Program-made: the position numbers and the translations under genes | Part shown: positions 54,089 to 63,713 of the stretch, piece after piece | Numbering within the stretch: the first letter of the stretch is position 1 | How the letters are laid out: every line of letters begins with the position of its first letter | Notes under the pieces: model-generated | What the model saw: the letters and a program-made list of their open reading frames with translations, nothing else | Database searches by the model: none | Told to the model about the DNA's origin: nothing | Assembly: GCF_019219025.1 (NCBI RefSeq) | Contig: NZ_JAHUWN010000017.1 | Location: 62,001-126,000 of the forward strand | Length of the DNA stretch: 64,000 bases | Origin: Bacillus sp. sid0103 | Lineage (GTDB): Bacteria; Bacillota; Bacilli; Bacillales_B; DSM-18226 | Direction of reading: 5' to 3'

Positions 54089-54118
54089 ATTATATAATTT
54101 TTATTCTAAGAAAGTCAA
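54089..54118 (-). promoter_or_regulatory. SigA-type promoter of rpsD
   Basis: Minus strand TTGACT, 18 bases, TATAAT. Confidence 0.75.
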
Positions 54119-54275
54119 GAATAATTTCTAGAAGTAGTGACTCGTGAATTTTTTGTCGGAAAGAATATTTCATAATGTTAATAAATTATTCAAATAAATA
54201 TCGCCAAAGTGTCTGAAAATTAACTATAATTAGGGTACTATGTATATATATGGAATTAGATCGGGTGAAACCTTA

Positions 54276-55706
54276 ATGGATATTCTCGAAATTGATTTAG
54301 ATTGGCAAATAAACAGATTTAAACAGTTAATACAGATTACAGAATCACTTCATTCATTTCTAGATGTAGAGACCCTGTTGGGAGAATTATGTGTAAAACT
54401 AAAGGAGTTTTATCCTGACTTCTCGTTTTCCTTATTGCTTTCACAGGATACATATAGCCACAATGATCTTCCGATTATTGCCCTTGAATATGATAGTGAA
54501 AATATTGCAGCCATTAAAGCCTATGTATCAGGGGAGCTTCAATTTGAATACATTACTTCTGCTATTAACCATACCATTATATATGCACCCCTAAAAGGGA
54601 AACAAGTAACTTGTGGCGTCTTGCAAATAATCACTGCTCCAGCTACTGAATTCCCTGAATATGAGCTGGAATTTCTTCAATTACTGGCAAGTGCTGCAGG
54701 GAGTTCATTGGAAAATGCCCATCTCTATCAACAATCAAAGCAAGAAATCTCCAATTTACAATTAATCAACGAAACTTCTCATTGCTTAAATTCAAATCTG
54801 CGTTTAGCTGATACGATGACATATATGTCCGAACAAATTATTTCTTCCATCCATGCACAATAAGTTGGGTTTTTCTTATTCACAAACGAACATGCTGAGG
54901 TAAAAATACTCCCAGGCTCAACACCCTACTTTTATACACAACAAGCCCAAATTTATATTGATTATTTAAGAGGAAAAATTGAATTAGAGAAAAATCCTTT
55001 GTTTATTGGAGATTGCAACCTCAACAATATAAAAAATCCTAGATTCCATTCGATTCTGGCGATTCCAATGATTCATAGCGAAAAATTAAAAGGCTTTTCC
55101 ATTGTGATGCATCAAAAGCCATATTTCTTTTCTTTTGATACATTTAAACTCCTTCAGTCTCTTATCCATCATTCATCACTTGCACTAACAAATTCCATGC
55201 TCAGAGAAGAGTTAGAGCATATGATTATTACCGATCATCTTACTAAACTCCATTCACGCAAATTTTTGGATGAAAAGATTCAGCGGTCTATGAAAGAGTC
55301 AGAAGAAGGTACCTTTATCCTCCTGGATATTGATAATTTTAAAGAATTAAATGATACATACGGTCACCAGGTGGGAGATAAAGTTCTTGTTCAGGTAGCA
55401 AACCTTATCAAAAGAAATATCCGAGGAGAAGATATCGGAGCCCGCTGGGGTGGAGAAGAGTTAGCACTTTATCTTCCTGGTGTCCCCTTAGACAAAGGTG
55501 CAGCTGTTGCTGAAAGAATAGTGAAAAAAATATCAGAATCTTCGGATCCACATGTTACAGTATCATGTGGGGTTTCTTATTGGAACAAGCAACGGCTTGA
55601 TGCATACAACTTCTTATTTAAACGAGCAGATGAAGCGCTGTATATTGCAAAAGAGACTGGGAAAAACAAAGTCGTCATTCAAGAGCAAAAAATGAGGGTT
55701 GGTTAA
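54276..55706 (+). pseudogene. dgcP: Diguanylate cyclase DgcP-like (GAF-GGDEF) interrupted by a stop codon
   Basis: One frame runs from ATG 54276 (GGGTGA ahead) to TAA 55706, 476 codons, with a single in-frame TAA at 54861-54863 after SSIHAQ. Sequence on both sides is coherent: a GAF domain at about 20-165, a second GAF-like region, then a GGDEF domain with LTKLHSRKFLDEKI, I-site RGED and active site GGEEL. B. subtilis DgcP (YtrP) has this layout beside rpsD. The second half has its own ATG only at 54999, without a good ribosome site. Either inactivated, split, or a base error. Confidence 0.82.
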
Positions 55707-55805
55707 GAGGAGGGCACTCATTTATGAGTGCCCTAACGATATTTACCTAACCAACATAATATATATGAATAAATGAAAACGTTTTCAAACAGGGAGGAGT
55801 TCAAA

Positions 55806-56990
55806 ATGAGGAAAAAGAAATCACGGTTTGAAACGGAAGTTATTCATTCATGCTACCGGACAGATGAACATCATGATAGTTTAGTTCCTCCGTTATATCA
55901 AACATCCACGTTTACTTTTTCAAGTGCGGAACAAGGAGAAAGAAGGTTTGCAAGTCAGGAAGAGGGATTTATTTATTCACGCTTAGGAAATCCAACGGTG
56001 AAAATATTGGAAGAACGGATGGCAGTCCTTGAACAAGGTGAAGCAGGCTTAGCGTTTTCGTCAGGAATGGCTGCCGTCAGTGCAGTGTTGGTGGCCTTAA
56101 CAAAAACAGGGGACCATATCCTTTGCTCGCAAGGAGTATATGGTTGCACATTTGGGTTGTTAGAGTTATTAAAAGAGAAATATGGAATTGATCACGACTT
56201 TTCTTTAATGAATTCAAAGGAAGCATTAGATCAAGAAATCCGACCAAACACCGCATGTATCTATATTGAAACGCCAATAAACCCTACAATGAAGCTGGTA
56301 GATTTGGAAATGGTGGCAACGATAGCGAATAAAAAGGGGATTCCCGTTGTTGTTGATAACACATTTTGTTCCCCATATTTACAAACCCCTCTTACGCTCG
56401 GTTGTGATGTTGTCATTCATAGTGCAACAAAATATATCTGCGGACATGGGGATGTTATTGCCGGGCTTGTCATTGGAAAGAAGGAGTTTATTAGACAAGT
56501 ATCAAGGACCACCCAAAAAGACATCGGTGGGGTGATCTCTCCTTTTGATGCATGGCTTCTATTAAGAGGGTTGAAAACACTGCCAGTACGCATGGACCGC
56601 CACTGTGAAAACACCATTAAACTATTTGAATTTTTGAAAAGCCATCCGAAAATCGAATCGATTTATTTTCCCGGCGATCGGGAACATCAAGATTATTCAA
56701 TCGCAAAAAAACAAATGAAACAACCTGGCGGACTTATTTCGTTCACTATAAAAGGTACAAAAGAAACGGCACAACAGTTAATAAATCAATTACAATTAAT
56801 TAAAATCGCAGTTAGTCTCGGTGACGCCGAGACGTTAATACAACATCCTGCAACGATGACCCATGCTGTGATACCCGTGGAGGAGAGAAGAAAAATGGGG
56901 ATTACTAATACGTTGCTGCGGCTATCTGTTGGATTAGAAGCATGGGAGGATATCCAAGAAGACCTCGAACAGGCACTGGAAAGGATTTAA
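55806..56990 (+). CDS. megL: Methionine gamma-lyase (394 aa)
   Basis: PLP trans-sulfuration-family enzyme. Tyr and Arg of YSRLGNPTV bind the PLP phosphate; FSSGMAA, ETPINPTMKL and VDNTFCSPYLQ follow; the PLP Lys is in SATKYICGHGD (near 208). KDIGGVISPFDAWLLLRGLKTL and IAVSLGDAETLIQHPATMTH are close to B. cereus methionine gamma-lyase, so methionine to methanethiol, 2-oxobutyrate and ammonia is likely, with cystathionine gamma-lyase or homocysteine desulfhydrase as alternatives. GGAGGAG sets ATG 55806. Confidence 0.85.
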   Translation: MRKKKSRFETEVIHSCYRTDEHHDSLVPPLYQTSTFTFSSAEQGERRFASQEEGFIYSRLGNPTVKILEERMAVLEQGEAGLAFSSGMAAVSAVLVALTKTGDHILCSQGVYGCTFGLLELLKEKYGIDHDFSLMNSKEALDQEIRPNTACIYIETPINPTMKLVDLEMVATIANKKGIPVVVDNTFCSPYLQTPLTLGCDVVIHSATKYICGHGDVIAGLVIGKKEFIRQVSRTTQKDIGGVISPFDAWLLLRGLKTLPVRMDRHCENTIKLFEFLKSHPKIESIYFPGDREHQDYSIAKKQMKQPGGLISFTIKGTKETAQQLINQLQLIKIAVSLGDAETLIQHPATMTHAVIPVEERRKMGITNTLLRLSVGLEAWEDIQEDLEQALERI

Positions 56991-57009
56991 GATAAGGTTA
57001 TGACAAAGG

Positions 57010-57175
57010 ACATTGTTGATTTATCTACTTTGTTGATTGGAACGAATACAGCGAGACACCTGCGGGAAAAGCTTGTCTTTTGAGACCACGCAGACGATAA
57101 GCGCCGATGAGGCTCCCGGACTGCCCACGGAAAGCGAAGCTTCTTTTGCTCCAATCAACAGGCAAGATTAACAGA
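57010..57175. repeat. Dispersed GC-rich intergenic repeat, copy B
   Basis: TTGTTGATTTATC, TTTGTTGATTGGAACGAA, CACCTGCGGGAA, GAGGCTCCCGGACTGCCC, GGAAAGCGAAGCTTCTT and GCTCCAATCAACAGGCAAG. Same direction and ends as copy A at 190-320, with a longer centre. Confidence 0.75.
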
Positions 57176-57181
57176 GCCAAA

Positions 57182-57220
57182 ATAAAAAGAGCACAGGGGA
57201 AATTTCCTCTGTGCTCTTTT
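57182..57220 (-). terminator. Rho-independent terminator of the fRMsr gene
   Basis: AAAAGAGCACAG and CTGTGCTCTTTT pair immediately after the minus-strand stop. Confidence 0.85.
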
Positions 57221-57703
57221 CTATACATGTTGAACTAAAACAGCTACAAATTCTTCAAGTTTTTGTTGATCTAACGCATCAAAGCGGTTCTTTTCAGGTG
57301 AATCAATATCAAGAACTCCAATAAGCTGTCCATCTCTGACCATCGGAACAACAATCTCTGATTGGGAAGCAGCATCGCATGCAATATGACCTGGAAACTG
57401 ATGAACATCAGGAACAAGAACTGTTTCTTTTTTTAAGGCAGATGTTCCGCACACACCTCTACCAACTGGGATTCGGACACATGCAGGAAGACCTTGGAAT
57501 GGGCCCAATACTAGTTGTTGATTTGGATCCATTAAATAAAATCCAACCCAGTTTATGCGGTCAAGGAATTGGTTAAGCAGGGCAGTGGCATTACTGAGAT
57601 TGGCAATTTGATTGTCCTCATCATGAATTAGAGCATGCAGTTGCTTTATGACAAGATTATAATTTTCTTCGCGGCTCCCGGTGTACATTTCGACGTTAAA
57701 CAT
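57221..57703 (-). CDS. msrC: Free methionine-(R)-sulfoxide reductase, GAF type (160 aa)
   Basis: Stand-alone GAF domain that reduces free Met-R-SO. The active-site Cys set is present: PACVRIP, GRGVCGTSA and HIACDAASQSEIVVP, with NWVGFYL and GVLDIDSPEKNRFD framing the pocket. Matches B. subtilis YtsP in size. GGGGAAATTTC precedes ATG 57703. It sits opposite methionine gamma-lyase, so two methionine-related enzymes converge. Confidence 0.9.
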   Translation of the reverse strand: MFNVEMYTGSREENYNLVIKQLHALIHDEDNQIANLSNATALLNQFLDRINWVGFYLMDPNQQLVLGPFQGLPACVRIPVGRGVCGTSALKKETVLVPDVHQFPGHIACDAASQSEIVVPMVRDGQLIGVLDIDSPEKNRFDALDQQKLEEFVAVLVQHV

Positions 57704-57860
57704 GAAATTTCCCCTTTAATTTAACAATTTTATATATGTATTTTATCAAATTTACAAGAATATAAGCAGACTTTGTCGACATTTTTATAAAGGAATCTGT
57801 CGTGAAACAAAGAATCCTTATGTAAGGGGATTATTGGTTATTCCAGAAAGGGGATAATAG

Positions 57861-58493
57861 ATGAAGAAAAATGCTAAAGAAGCAATTGTTAAGGCTGCTA
57901 TCACATTGTTTAAGTCCAATGGATACACGGGAACTTCGATAAGGGATATCGCCCGACTGGCAAACGTAAACACAGCAACAATTGCCTACCATTTCGAAAA
58001 CAAACCAGGTCTATTAGAATATTGCTTTACGCATTTTTTTGAACAGTATATTAGTAAAATGGAAGAAGCCTATGTATCCATTGAAAAGGGAGCAAAGGAA
58101 TGTTTAAAACGAATCGTCGCGGATTTACTACACTACCAATGTGAAAATAGTAAATTGGCCAGTCTTGTCTACCGGGAGATGTCGATGGACTCGCAAATAG
58201 TAAGGGAGATTATGTCAACCTACTTACTCAAAGAAAAATACTATTTCCAATTAATCTTTGAAAGAGGTTTTGAATGGAATGAATTTCGTCCCCATTCAAT
58301 TCCCTATTTAATCATTCAGTTAAAAGGATTATTAATGATGCCATTTATGAATACTCATTATATGAGGGAAGTTTTGTACGTCTTTCCAAATGAACCATTT
58401 TTTGAGCAGAAATATTTAAAAGATATAAATTTGTGGATTGATAAAACTTTATGTTCAGATGTGCCAATGAAAATAGGTGCAGTTGTCAAATAG
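57861..58493 (+). CDS. refZ: TetR-family regulator RefZ (210 aa)
   Basis: DNA-binding protein that in B. subtilis positions the polar septum at sporulation by binding motifs near the origin and acting on FtsZ. TetR HTH: AAITLFKSNGYTGTSIRDIA, then NVNTATIAYHFENKPGLLEY. The C-terminal ligand region is divergent and matches YttP/RefZ. AAAGGGG precedes ATG 57861. It is directly upstream of ezrA, another FtsZ regulator. Confidence 0.88.
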   Translation: MKKNAKEAIVKAAITLFKSNGYTGTSIRDIARLANVNTATIAYHFENKPGLLEYCFTHFFEQYISKMEEAYVSIEKGAKECLKRIVADLLHYQCENSKLASLVYREMSMDSQIVREIMSTYLLKEKYYFQLIFERGFEWNEFRPHSIPYLIIQLKGLLMMPFMNTHYMREVLYVFPNEPFFEQKYLKDINLWIDKTLCSDVPMKIGAVVK

Positions 58494-58514
58494 CGGCAAA
58501 CGCTATTTTTTTTT

Positions 58515-58650
58515 GTTTATGGCTCTTTTAAACTTGCCTGTCGATTTCCGCTTCAGAGGGATCCCCCCCTGACCGGTCCTCCCTCAGGAGCCTCCTCGCC
58601 TGTAACGTAGATCAACCGGGTGCCAAAATCAACAATAGGTTTTTACATAG
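58515..58650. repeat. Dispersed GC-rich intergenic repeat, copy D
   Basis: GGCTCTTTTAAACTTGCCTG, TCGATTTCCGCTTCAG, GGAGCCTCCTCGCC, and GGGTGCCAAAATCAACAATA. Same orientation as copy C. The rest of the refZ-ezrA gap has no gene; CATAAT near 58813 may be the ezrA -10 box. Confidence 0.7.
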
Positions 58651-58909
58651 CCTTGTTTAGAGGATGGTGGAAATTTGTACCGATTGTTTGTTTTCCTTTT
58701 TTACATATCTAACAGCTTCACTGTTTCCGACCGATTGCTCCATTTGGCGGGTTTTCATTTAATTTACAAAAAAAATGAAAATAATAGTCAAAAAATGTCG
58801 TTTACATGGTATCATAATAGCATTGAACAGAACATTAAGAGATTTATTTAAAATAGATGTATGATAACTGCATTTTGATAGAATGTTTTTGGAAATAGGG
58901 GGCTTACTT

Positions 58910-60598
58910 GTGGAATATTTCATTGGATTTTTTATCCTAATACTAGCCTTATTTGTAGTGGGGTATTTAATAAAGAAAAAGTACTTTAAGGAAATGGATC
59001 GATTGGAAGCCTGGAAAATCGATTTAATGAATCGTCCAGTACTGGATGAAATGTCAAAGGTTAAGCTGCTTAATATGACAGGACAAACTGAAGAGCTTTT
59101 TGAACGTTGGAGAAATCAGTGGGACGAAGTAGTTACTGTGCAACTTCCCGATTTAGAGGAAATGCTTTTTGATGCAGAAGAGTACATAGATCGGTACCGC
59201 TTTAATAAAGCCAAAGGTGTCCAGTTGGGGATTTCTGGGAAGTTACAAGATACAGAAGATCAAATAAAAAGTATTTTAGAAGAATTACATGAATTGGTTG
59301 GCAGCGAGGAAAAGAACCGAGTCGAAATTGAAGAATTAAAAGAGCAGTATCGAGAATCAAAAAAAATGTTACTTGCCCATCGGCACAGTTTTGGAAGTTC
59401 AGAAAAGTCGTTAGAGGAACAACTTAATGCTGTATCACAAAAATTTCAGGAGTTTGATGAAAAAACTGAACAAGGTAATTATCTTGAAGCACGTGAAGTA
59501 GTGTTGATGATTCACAGTCAGCTTGGAACCATTAAGAAAGATATGGACTTAATCCCACAGCTATTAATTGAATGTCAATCGCTTCTTCCAAATCAGCTTT
59601 CCGATATCCTTGATGGGTATCGTGAAATGTCTGGTCAAGAATATTATTTAGAACATATTAATGTGGAACAAGAACTAAAACGATTAGAAGAAAAGCTGTC
59701 TGAGAATTTAGTACTGATTGAATCAGCAAAGATTGACGAAGCAGTGGAAGGAATAAGGGAAGTAAAGGATAGAATTGATATCCTCTTCGATTTATTGGAA
59801 AAAGAAGTTCATGCCAAGCATTTTGTTTTGAAAAACGAAACAATTACTACTGAACTGCTCGCTTCAGCTTATGAGGAAAATAGTCACCTCTCAAGTGAAG
59901 TGCTTCATGTTCAAGAAAGCTACCAATTATCTGAAGGTGACTTTGAAACACAGCGACAATTGGAAAAGGAACTTTCCACTGTATATAAACATTATGAAAT
60001 TCTAATGGAAAAAATAAAACTGAACGAAACGGCACAATCCGCCATTGGTGAAGAGTTGGCACAAATTAAAGAACAAATCGATATTATCCGTGAGGGTCAG
60101 CAAGATTTTGCTTTAAAACTTCAAGCCCTTCGTAAAGATGAACTTGAAGCAAGAGAAAAGGTTAAAGAACTTACCAAAAAGGTCGGAGAGACAGTTCGGC
60201 TTGTAACCAAAAACAACGTCCCTGGTTTACCCGAAGATTATAAGTACTTGTTTGAGGATACCAATGAGAGTATTCAAAATGTGAGATACCAACTTGAAGA
60301 AAAGCCACTTAACATTTCTGCCCTAAATCAGTATTTAGAAATTGCTGTGTTAACAGTGGAAAAACTTACTAATTCAACAGTAGAGTTATTAGAAAATGTT
60401 ATGCTTGCGGAAAAGGCCATTCAATATGGGAATCGTTACAAAACTCAATACCCGTCAGTGGCTAAAGGTTTAAGGGATGCAGAAGATGCATTTAGACACT
60501 ATGATTATCAAGAGGCTCTAGAACAAGCGGCTGCAACACTAGACGTGATTGATCCTGATGCTTTGAAAAAAATAAAATCTTCATTTGCAGCAGAATAA
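58910..60598 (+). CDS. ezrA: Septation ring formation regulator EzrA (562 aa)
   Basis: Membrane-anchored spectrin-like protein that restrains FtsZ assembly and coordinates PBP1 at the septum. One N-terminal helix (3-24), then long coiled-coil repeats. MTGQTEELFERWRNQWDEVV, DAEEYIDRYRF and the QNR-type C-terminal patch IQYGNRYKTQYP match B. subtilis EzrA, and the length is exactly 562. GTG 58910 is seven bases after AGGGGG; the longer frame from 58883 lacks a ribosome site. Confidence 0.95.
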   Translation: MEYFIGFFILILALFVVGYLIKKKYFKEMDRLEAWKIDLMNRPVLDEMSKVKLLNMTGQTEELFERWRNQWDEVVTVQLPDLEEMLFDAEEYIDRYRFNKAKGVQLGISGKLQDTEDQIKSILEELHELVGSEEKNRVEIEELKEQYRESKKMLLAHRHSFGSSEKSLEEQLNAVSQKFQEFDEKTEQGNYLEAREVVLMIHSQLGTIKKDMDLIPQLLIECQSLLPNQLSDILDGYREMSGQEYYLEHINVEQELKRLEEKLSENLVLIESAKIDEAVEGIREVKDRIDILFDLLEKEVHAKHFVLKNETITTELLASAYEENSHLSSEVLHVQESYQLSEGDFETQRQLEKELSTVYKHYEILMEKIKLNETAQSAIGEELAQIKEQIDIIREGQQDFALKLQALRKDELEAREKVKELTKKVGETVRLVTKNNVPGLPEDYKYLFEDTNESIQNVRYQLEEKPLNISALNQYLEIAVLTVEKLTNSTVELLENVMLAEKAIQYGNRYKTQYPSVAKGLRDAEDAFRHYDYQEALEQAAATLDVIDPDALKKIKSSFAAE

Positions 60599-60606
60599 AT
60601 AACAAG

Positions 60607-60768
60607 GGCTCTTTTCGTAAACTTTGTTGCTTTTGGAGCTTTATAAGGGTCATTAACTAAGTTTCTAGGCAATTTTCGCAAATGTTCTTACCAAATGATG
60701 CTACGAAGCATCTAGTTATACGGGTTGAAGTACTTATACGAAAAACAATAATCTATGCAAAAATAGCC
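60607..60768 (+). mobile_element. MITE-like repeat, copy 2 (162 bp)
   Basis: GGCTCTTTTCGTAAACTTTG, TTGCTTTTGGAGC, then TTCGCAAATGTTCTTACC, TACGGGTTGAAG, TACGAAAAACAATAATC and final AAAATAGCC. Aligns with the reverse complement of 26871-27033. Terminal inverted repeats GGCTNTTTT; no coding capacity. Confidence 0.7.
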
Positions 60769-60772
60769 ATAA

Positions 60773-60815
60773 CAAAAAACCGATCAGTGCATTTGTAAAC
60801 TGAATCGGTTTTTTG
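60773..60815 (+). terminator. Rho-independent terminator after ezrA
   Basis: AAAAAACCGAT..AGT pairs with ACT..ATCGGTTTTTTG. Confidence 0.85.
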
Positions 60816-60892
60816 TTTTTCCTTTTATTTTATCTTTATGATAAGATTTATTTTTGTAAGTGGAATGGGTCGGAAGTTCGGAGGAGAAAAAA

Positions 60893-62035
60893 ATGATTTA
60901 TTTTGATAATAGTGCAACGACAAAACCGTTTAAAGAAGTGTTGGATTCTTTCGTAACGGTGTCTAGTGAATATTATGGAAACCCGTCCTCTCTGCATAGT
61001 ATGGGGGCGCAAGCAGAAAAGCTGTTATCACAGGCTCGGGAACAAGTGAGCAAGTTCCTAAAAGTGAAGCCTTCCGAGATTTATTTTACCTCAGGGGGTA
61101 CAGAAGGAAATAATTTAGCGATAAAAGGTTCTGCTTTATTGCATAAAAATAGAGGCCGTCACTTGATTACATCGAGTGTTGAGCATCCATCAGTAAGATC
61201 GGCAATGGAACAACTTGAACAAGAGGGCTTTGAGGTAACATACCTGCCTGTTGACGAATATGGTAGAATTCGTGTAGCTGATCTGGAAAAAGCGATTAAA
61301 AAAGAGACCATTTTAGTTTCGATCATGCATGTGAATAATGAAGTGGGGACAGTTCAGCCTATAAATGAAATTGGTGACCTATTAAAAAGATATCCTACAA
61401 TTTTATTCCATGTCGATGCAGTCCAGAGTATTGGTAAAATCCCCGTATCTTTGTATGATAATAGAGTAGATTTTTGCTCATTTTCTGCCCATAAATTTCA
61501 TGGCTTAAAAGGTACAGGGGCTCTCTTTATCCGTGAAGGGGCGAGACTTGCACCCTTATTTTCAGGTGGGAATCAGGAACGGAAACTAAGAAGCGGTACT
61601 GAAAATGTGGCTGGTGTTGTTGCGATGGCAAAAGCATGGAGGATGACCTTAACAAAAGCTGATGAAGGGTTAGACAGAATGAGAGAAATCCAGAGCGTGC
61701 TCAGGAAAGGATTAACAGAAATTGAAGGTGTTCAAATTCATACTCCCCATAAAAATGCGGCACCGCATATTTTAAATTTTTCATTAACTGGGATTAAATC
61801 CGAAGTGTTCATTCATTCGCTTGAGCAGAAAGGTATCTTTGTTTCGACTACAAGTGCTTGTTCCTCAAAAAAGAAATCACCGAGTAAGACGCTACTTGAA
61901 ATGGGAGTTCCAGAATCACTAGCTGAAAGTGCCATCAGGATCAGCCTTTCATTTCAGAATCGGATGGAAGAGGCAATTACGGCGTTAGATTCTTTTAAAG
62001 ACTCTGCAAACCAACTAAGGAAGGTAATGAAATAA
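60893..62035 (+). CDS. nifZ: Cysteine desulfurase NifZ (380 aa)
   Basis: PLP NifS/IscS-type enzyme that passes persulfide sulfur to ThiI for 4-thiouridine. YFDNSATTKP at the start, HVNNEVGTVQP, HVDAVQS, PLP Lys in SFSAHKFHGLKG (near 201) and catalytic Cys in TTSACSSKKKS (near 322). GGAGGAG before ATG 60893. The thiI start follows its stop with no gap, as in B. subtilis. Confidence 0.94.
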   Translation: MIYFDNSATTKPFKEVLDSFVTVSSEYYGNPSSLHSMGAQAEKLLSQAREQVSKFLKVKPSEIYFTSGGTEGNNLAIKGSALLHKNRGRHLITSSVEHPSVRSAMEQLEQEGFEVTYLPVDEYGRIRVADLEKAIKKETILVSIMHVNNEVGTVQPINEIGDLLKRYPTILFHVDAVQSIGKIPVSLYDNRVDFCSFSAHKFHGLKGTGALFIREGARLAPLFSGGNQERKLRSGTENVAGVVAMAKAWRMTLTKADEGLDRMREIQSVLRKGLTEIEGVQIHTPHKNAAPHILNFSLTGIKSEVFIHSLEQKGIFVSTTSACSSKKKSPSKTLLEMGVPESLAESAIRISLSFQNRMEEAITALDSFKDSANQLRKVMK

Positions 62036-63241
62036 ATGAACTATGAACGAATCCTAATACGCTACGGTGAAATCTCAACCAAAGGCAGAAATCGTAATAA
62101 ATTTGTCGAGAAATTAAGGAAAAGTGTAAGTATTGCGCTTGCTTCTTTTCCTAACGTTAAAGTGGAGTCAAGCCGTGACCGAATGTATGTGTTATTAAAC
62201 GGTGAAGTCGCTACAGAAGTTATGGATAAGTTAAAGAATATTTTTGGAATACAGTCGTTTAGTCCTGCAATAAAGGTGGTAAGAAGTATAGAGGTACTAA
62301 AACAGACCTCGCTTGAATTAGTCCGCTCCCTTTATAAGGAAGGGCAGACATTCAAAGTTACCCCTAAAAGATCGGATAAAACGTTTGAACTGGATACCGA
62401 TGGAATCAATCATACGATTGGCGGCTATTTACTGCAGAATATCCCAGGAATTAAAGTGGATGTGAGAAATCCAGATATTAATTTAAGGATTGAAGTAAGA
62501 AAGGAAGCCATTTATCTTTCATGTGAAACCATTCAAGGGGTTGGCGGACTTCCGGTTGGATCAAGCGGCAAAGCCATGCTCATGCTTTCAGGAGGGATTG
62601 ACAGTCCTGTTGCAGGCTATATGGCAATGAAACGGGGAGTAGAAGTCGAAGCTGTCCATTTCTTCAGTCCGCCATTTACAAGTGAAAGATCGAAAGAAAA
62701 GGTTATTGATTTGACAAAAAAACTGGCGGAAATATATGGTTCAATGACCTTGCACATTGTCCCATTTACAGATATACAGCAAACGATTCGCGAACAAGTT
62801 CCTGAAAATTACTCAATGACCTCCACACGGAGATTGATGCTGCGGATCACGGATGAAATCCGCGAAAAACATGAAGGTCTTGCGATTATTACGGGTGAAA
62901 GCCTCGGTCAGGTTGCGAGTCAAACACTCGAAAGTATGTTTGCAATCAATGATGTAACCAATACCCCTATTTTGCGGCCATTGATTACAATGGACAAAAC
63001 AGATATTATAAAAATTGCGCAGGAAATTGATACACTTGAAATTTCAAACAGGCCGTTTGAGGATTGCTGTACCATCTTTGTTCCTGCTTCTCCAAAAACA
63101 AAACCTAAAAGGGAAAAGGTTCAGCATTATGAAAGTTTCTTCGACTTTGAACCTCTGATCCATGAAGCAGTGCTGGAGACAGAAACAATTGTGATCAAAG
63201 CGGATAACAAACAGCGCTCAGAATTTAGTGAATTATTTTAA
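62036..63241 (+). CDS. thiI: tRNA 4-thiouridine synthase ThiI (401 aa)
   Basis: Uses NifZ-derived sulfur to make s4U8 in tRNA. NFLD/ferredoxin-like N-terminus (RILIRYGEISTKGRNR), THUMP domain (about 60-165), then PP-loop pyrophosphatase MLSGGIDSPVAGY (near 184). It lacks the E. coli rhodanese extension, as usual in bacilli. Translation is coupled to nifZ. Confidence 0.95.
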   Translation: MNYERILIRYGEISTKGRNRNKFVEKLRKSVSIALASFPNVKVESSRDRMYVLLNGEVATEVMDKLKNIFGIQSFSPAIKVVRSIEVLKQTSLELVRSLYKEGQTFKVTPKRSDKTFELDTDGINHTIGGYLLQNIPGIKVDVRNPDINLRIEVRKEAIYLSCETIQGVGGLPVGSSGKAMLMLSGGIDSPVAGYMAMKRGVEVEAVHFFSPPFTSERSKEKVIDLTKKLAEIYGSMTLHIVPFTDIQQTIREQVPENYSMTSTRRLMLRITDEIREKHEGLAIITGESLGQVASQTLESMFAINDVTNTPILRPLITMDKTDIIKIAQEIDTLEISNRPFEDCCTIFVPASPKTKPKREKVQHYESFFDFEPLIHEAVLETETIVIKADNKQRSEFSELF

Positions 63242-63288
63242 GAAGGAAAAATTCGAACATTTTGTGAACAATTACCAATTGTAATATA

Positions 63289-63318
63289 GAATGAAGATTT
63301 TAAGTTCTACACATTCTA
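63289..63318 (+). promoter_or_regulatory. SigG-type promoter of sspA
   Basis: GAATG, 18 bases, CATTCTA fits the forespore SigG consensus gHATR-N17/18-CATNHTA. It ends 23 bases before the start codon, leaving a very short leader with AAGGAGGTGAT. Confidence 0.75.
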
Positions 63319-63341
63319 TACTCACAAGGAGGTGATATCAC

Positions 63342-63545
63342 ATGGCAAATAACAACTCTAATCAATTAGTAGTTCCTGGTGTACAACAAGCTCTTGACCA
63401 AATGAAATATGAAATTGCTACTGAATTTGGTGTAAGTCTTGGAGCTGACACTACTTCACGCGCTAACGGTTCTGTTGGTGGTGAAATCACAAAACGTTTA
63501 GTAGCAATGGCTGAGCAACAATTAGGCGGCGGATTCTCTCGTTAA
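63342..63545 (+). CDS. sspA: Alpha/beta-type small acid-soluble spore protein (67 aa)
   Basis: Saturates and protects spore DNA, and is degraded at germination. The germination-protease site YEIATEFGV is at 23-31, followed by [15 protein letters not shown], the DNA-binding signature. AAGGAGGTGAT precedes ATG 63342. Location after thiI equals sspA in B. subtilis. Direct evidence that the host makes endospores. Confidence 0.95.
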   Translation: MANNNSNQLVVPGVQQALDQMKYEIATEFGVSLGADTTSRANGSVGGEITKRLVAMAEQQLGGGFSR

Positions 63546-63568
63546 TAAAAAGTAAATACGATGGCTAC

Positions 63569-63602
63569 AGAGAGCGTGGGGTTTTCCCCGCTCTCTTTTT
63601 TA
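63569..63602 (+). terminator. Rho-independent terminator after sspA
   Basis: AGAGAGCG.GGG and CCC.CGCTCTCT pair and six T follow. Confidence 0.9.
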
Positions 63603-63713
63603 TGCTCAAGATAGTGAAAAATATTTTTAGTTGAATAATAATTTTAAATCTTTTCATTATTTTGTATAATTATTTTGTGAGATGTTTATGAAAAGTATTA
63701 AGGGGGAGAAGGC

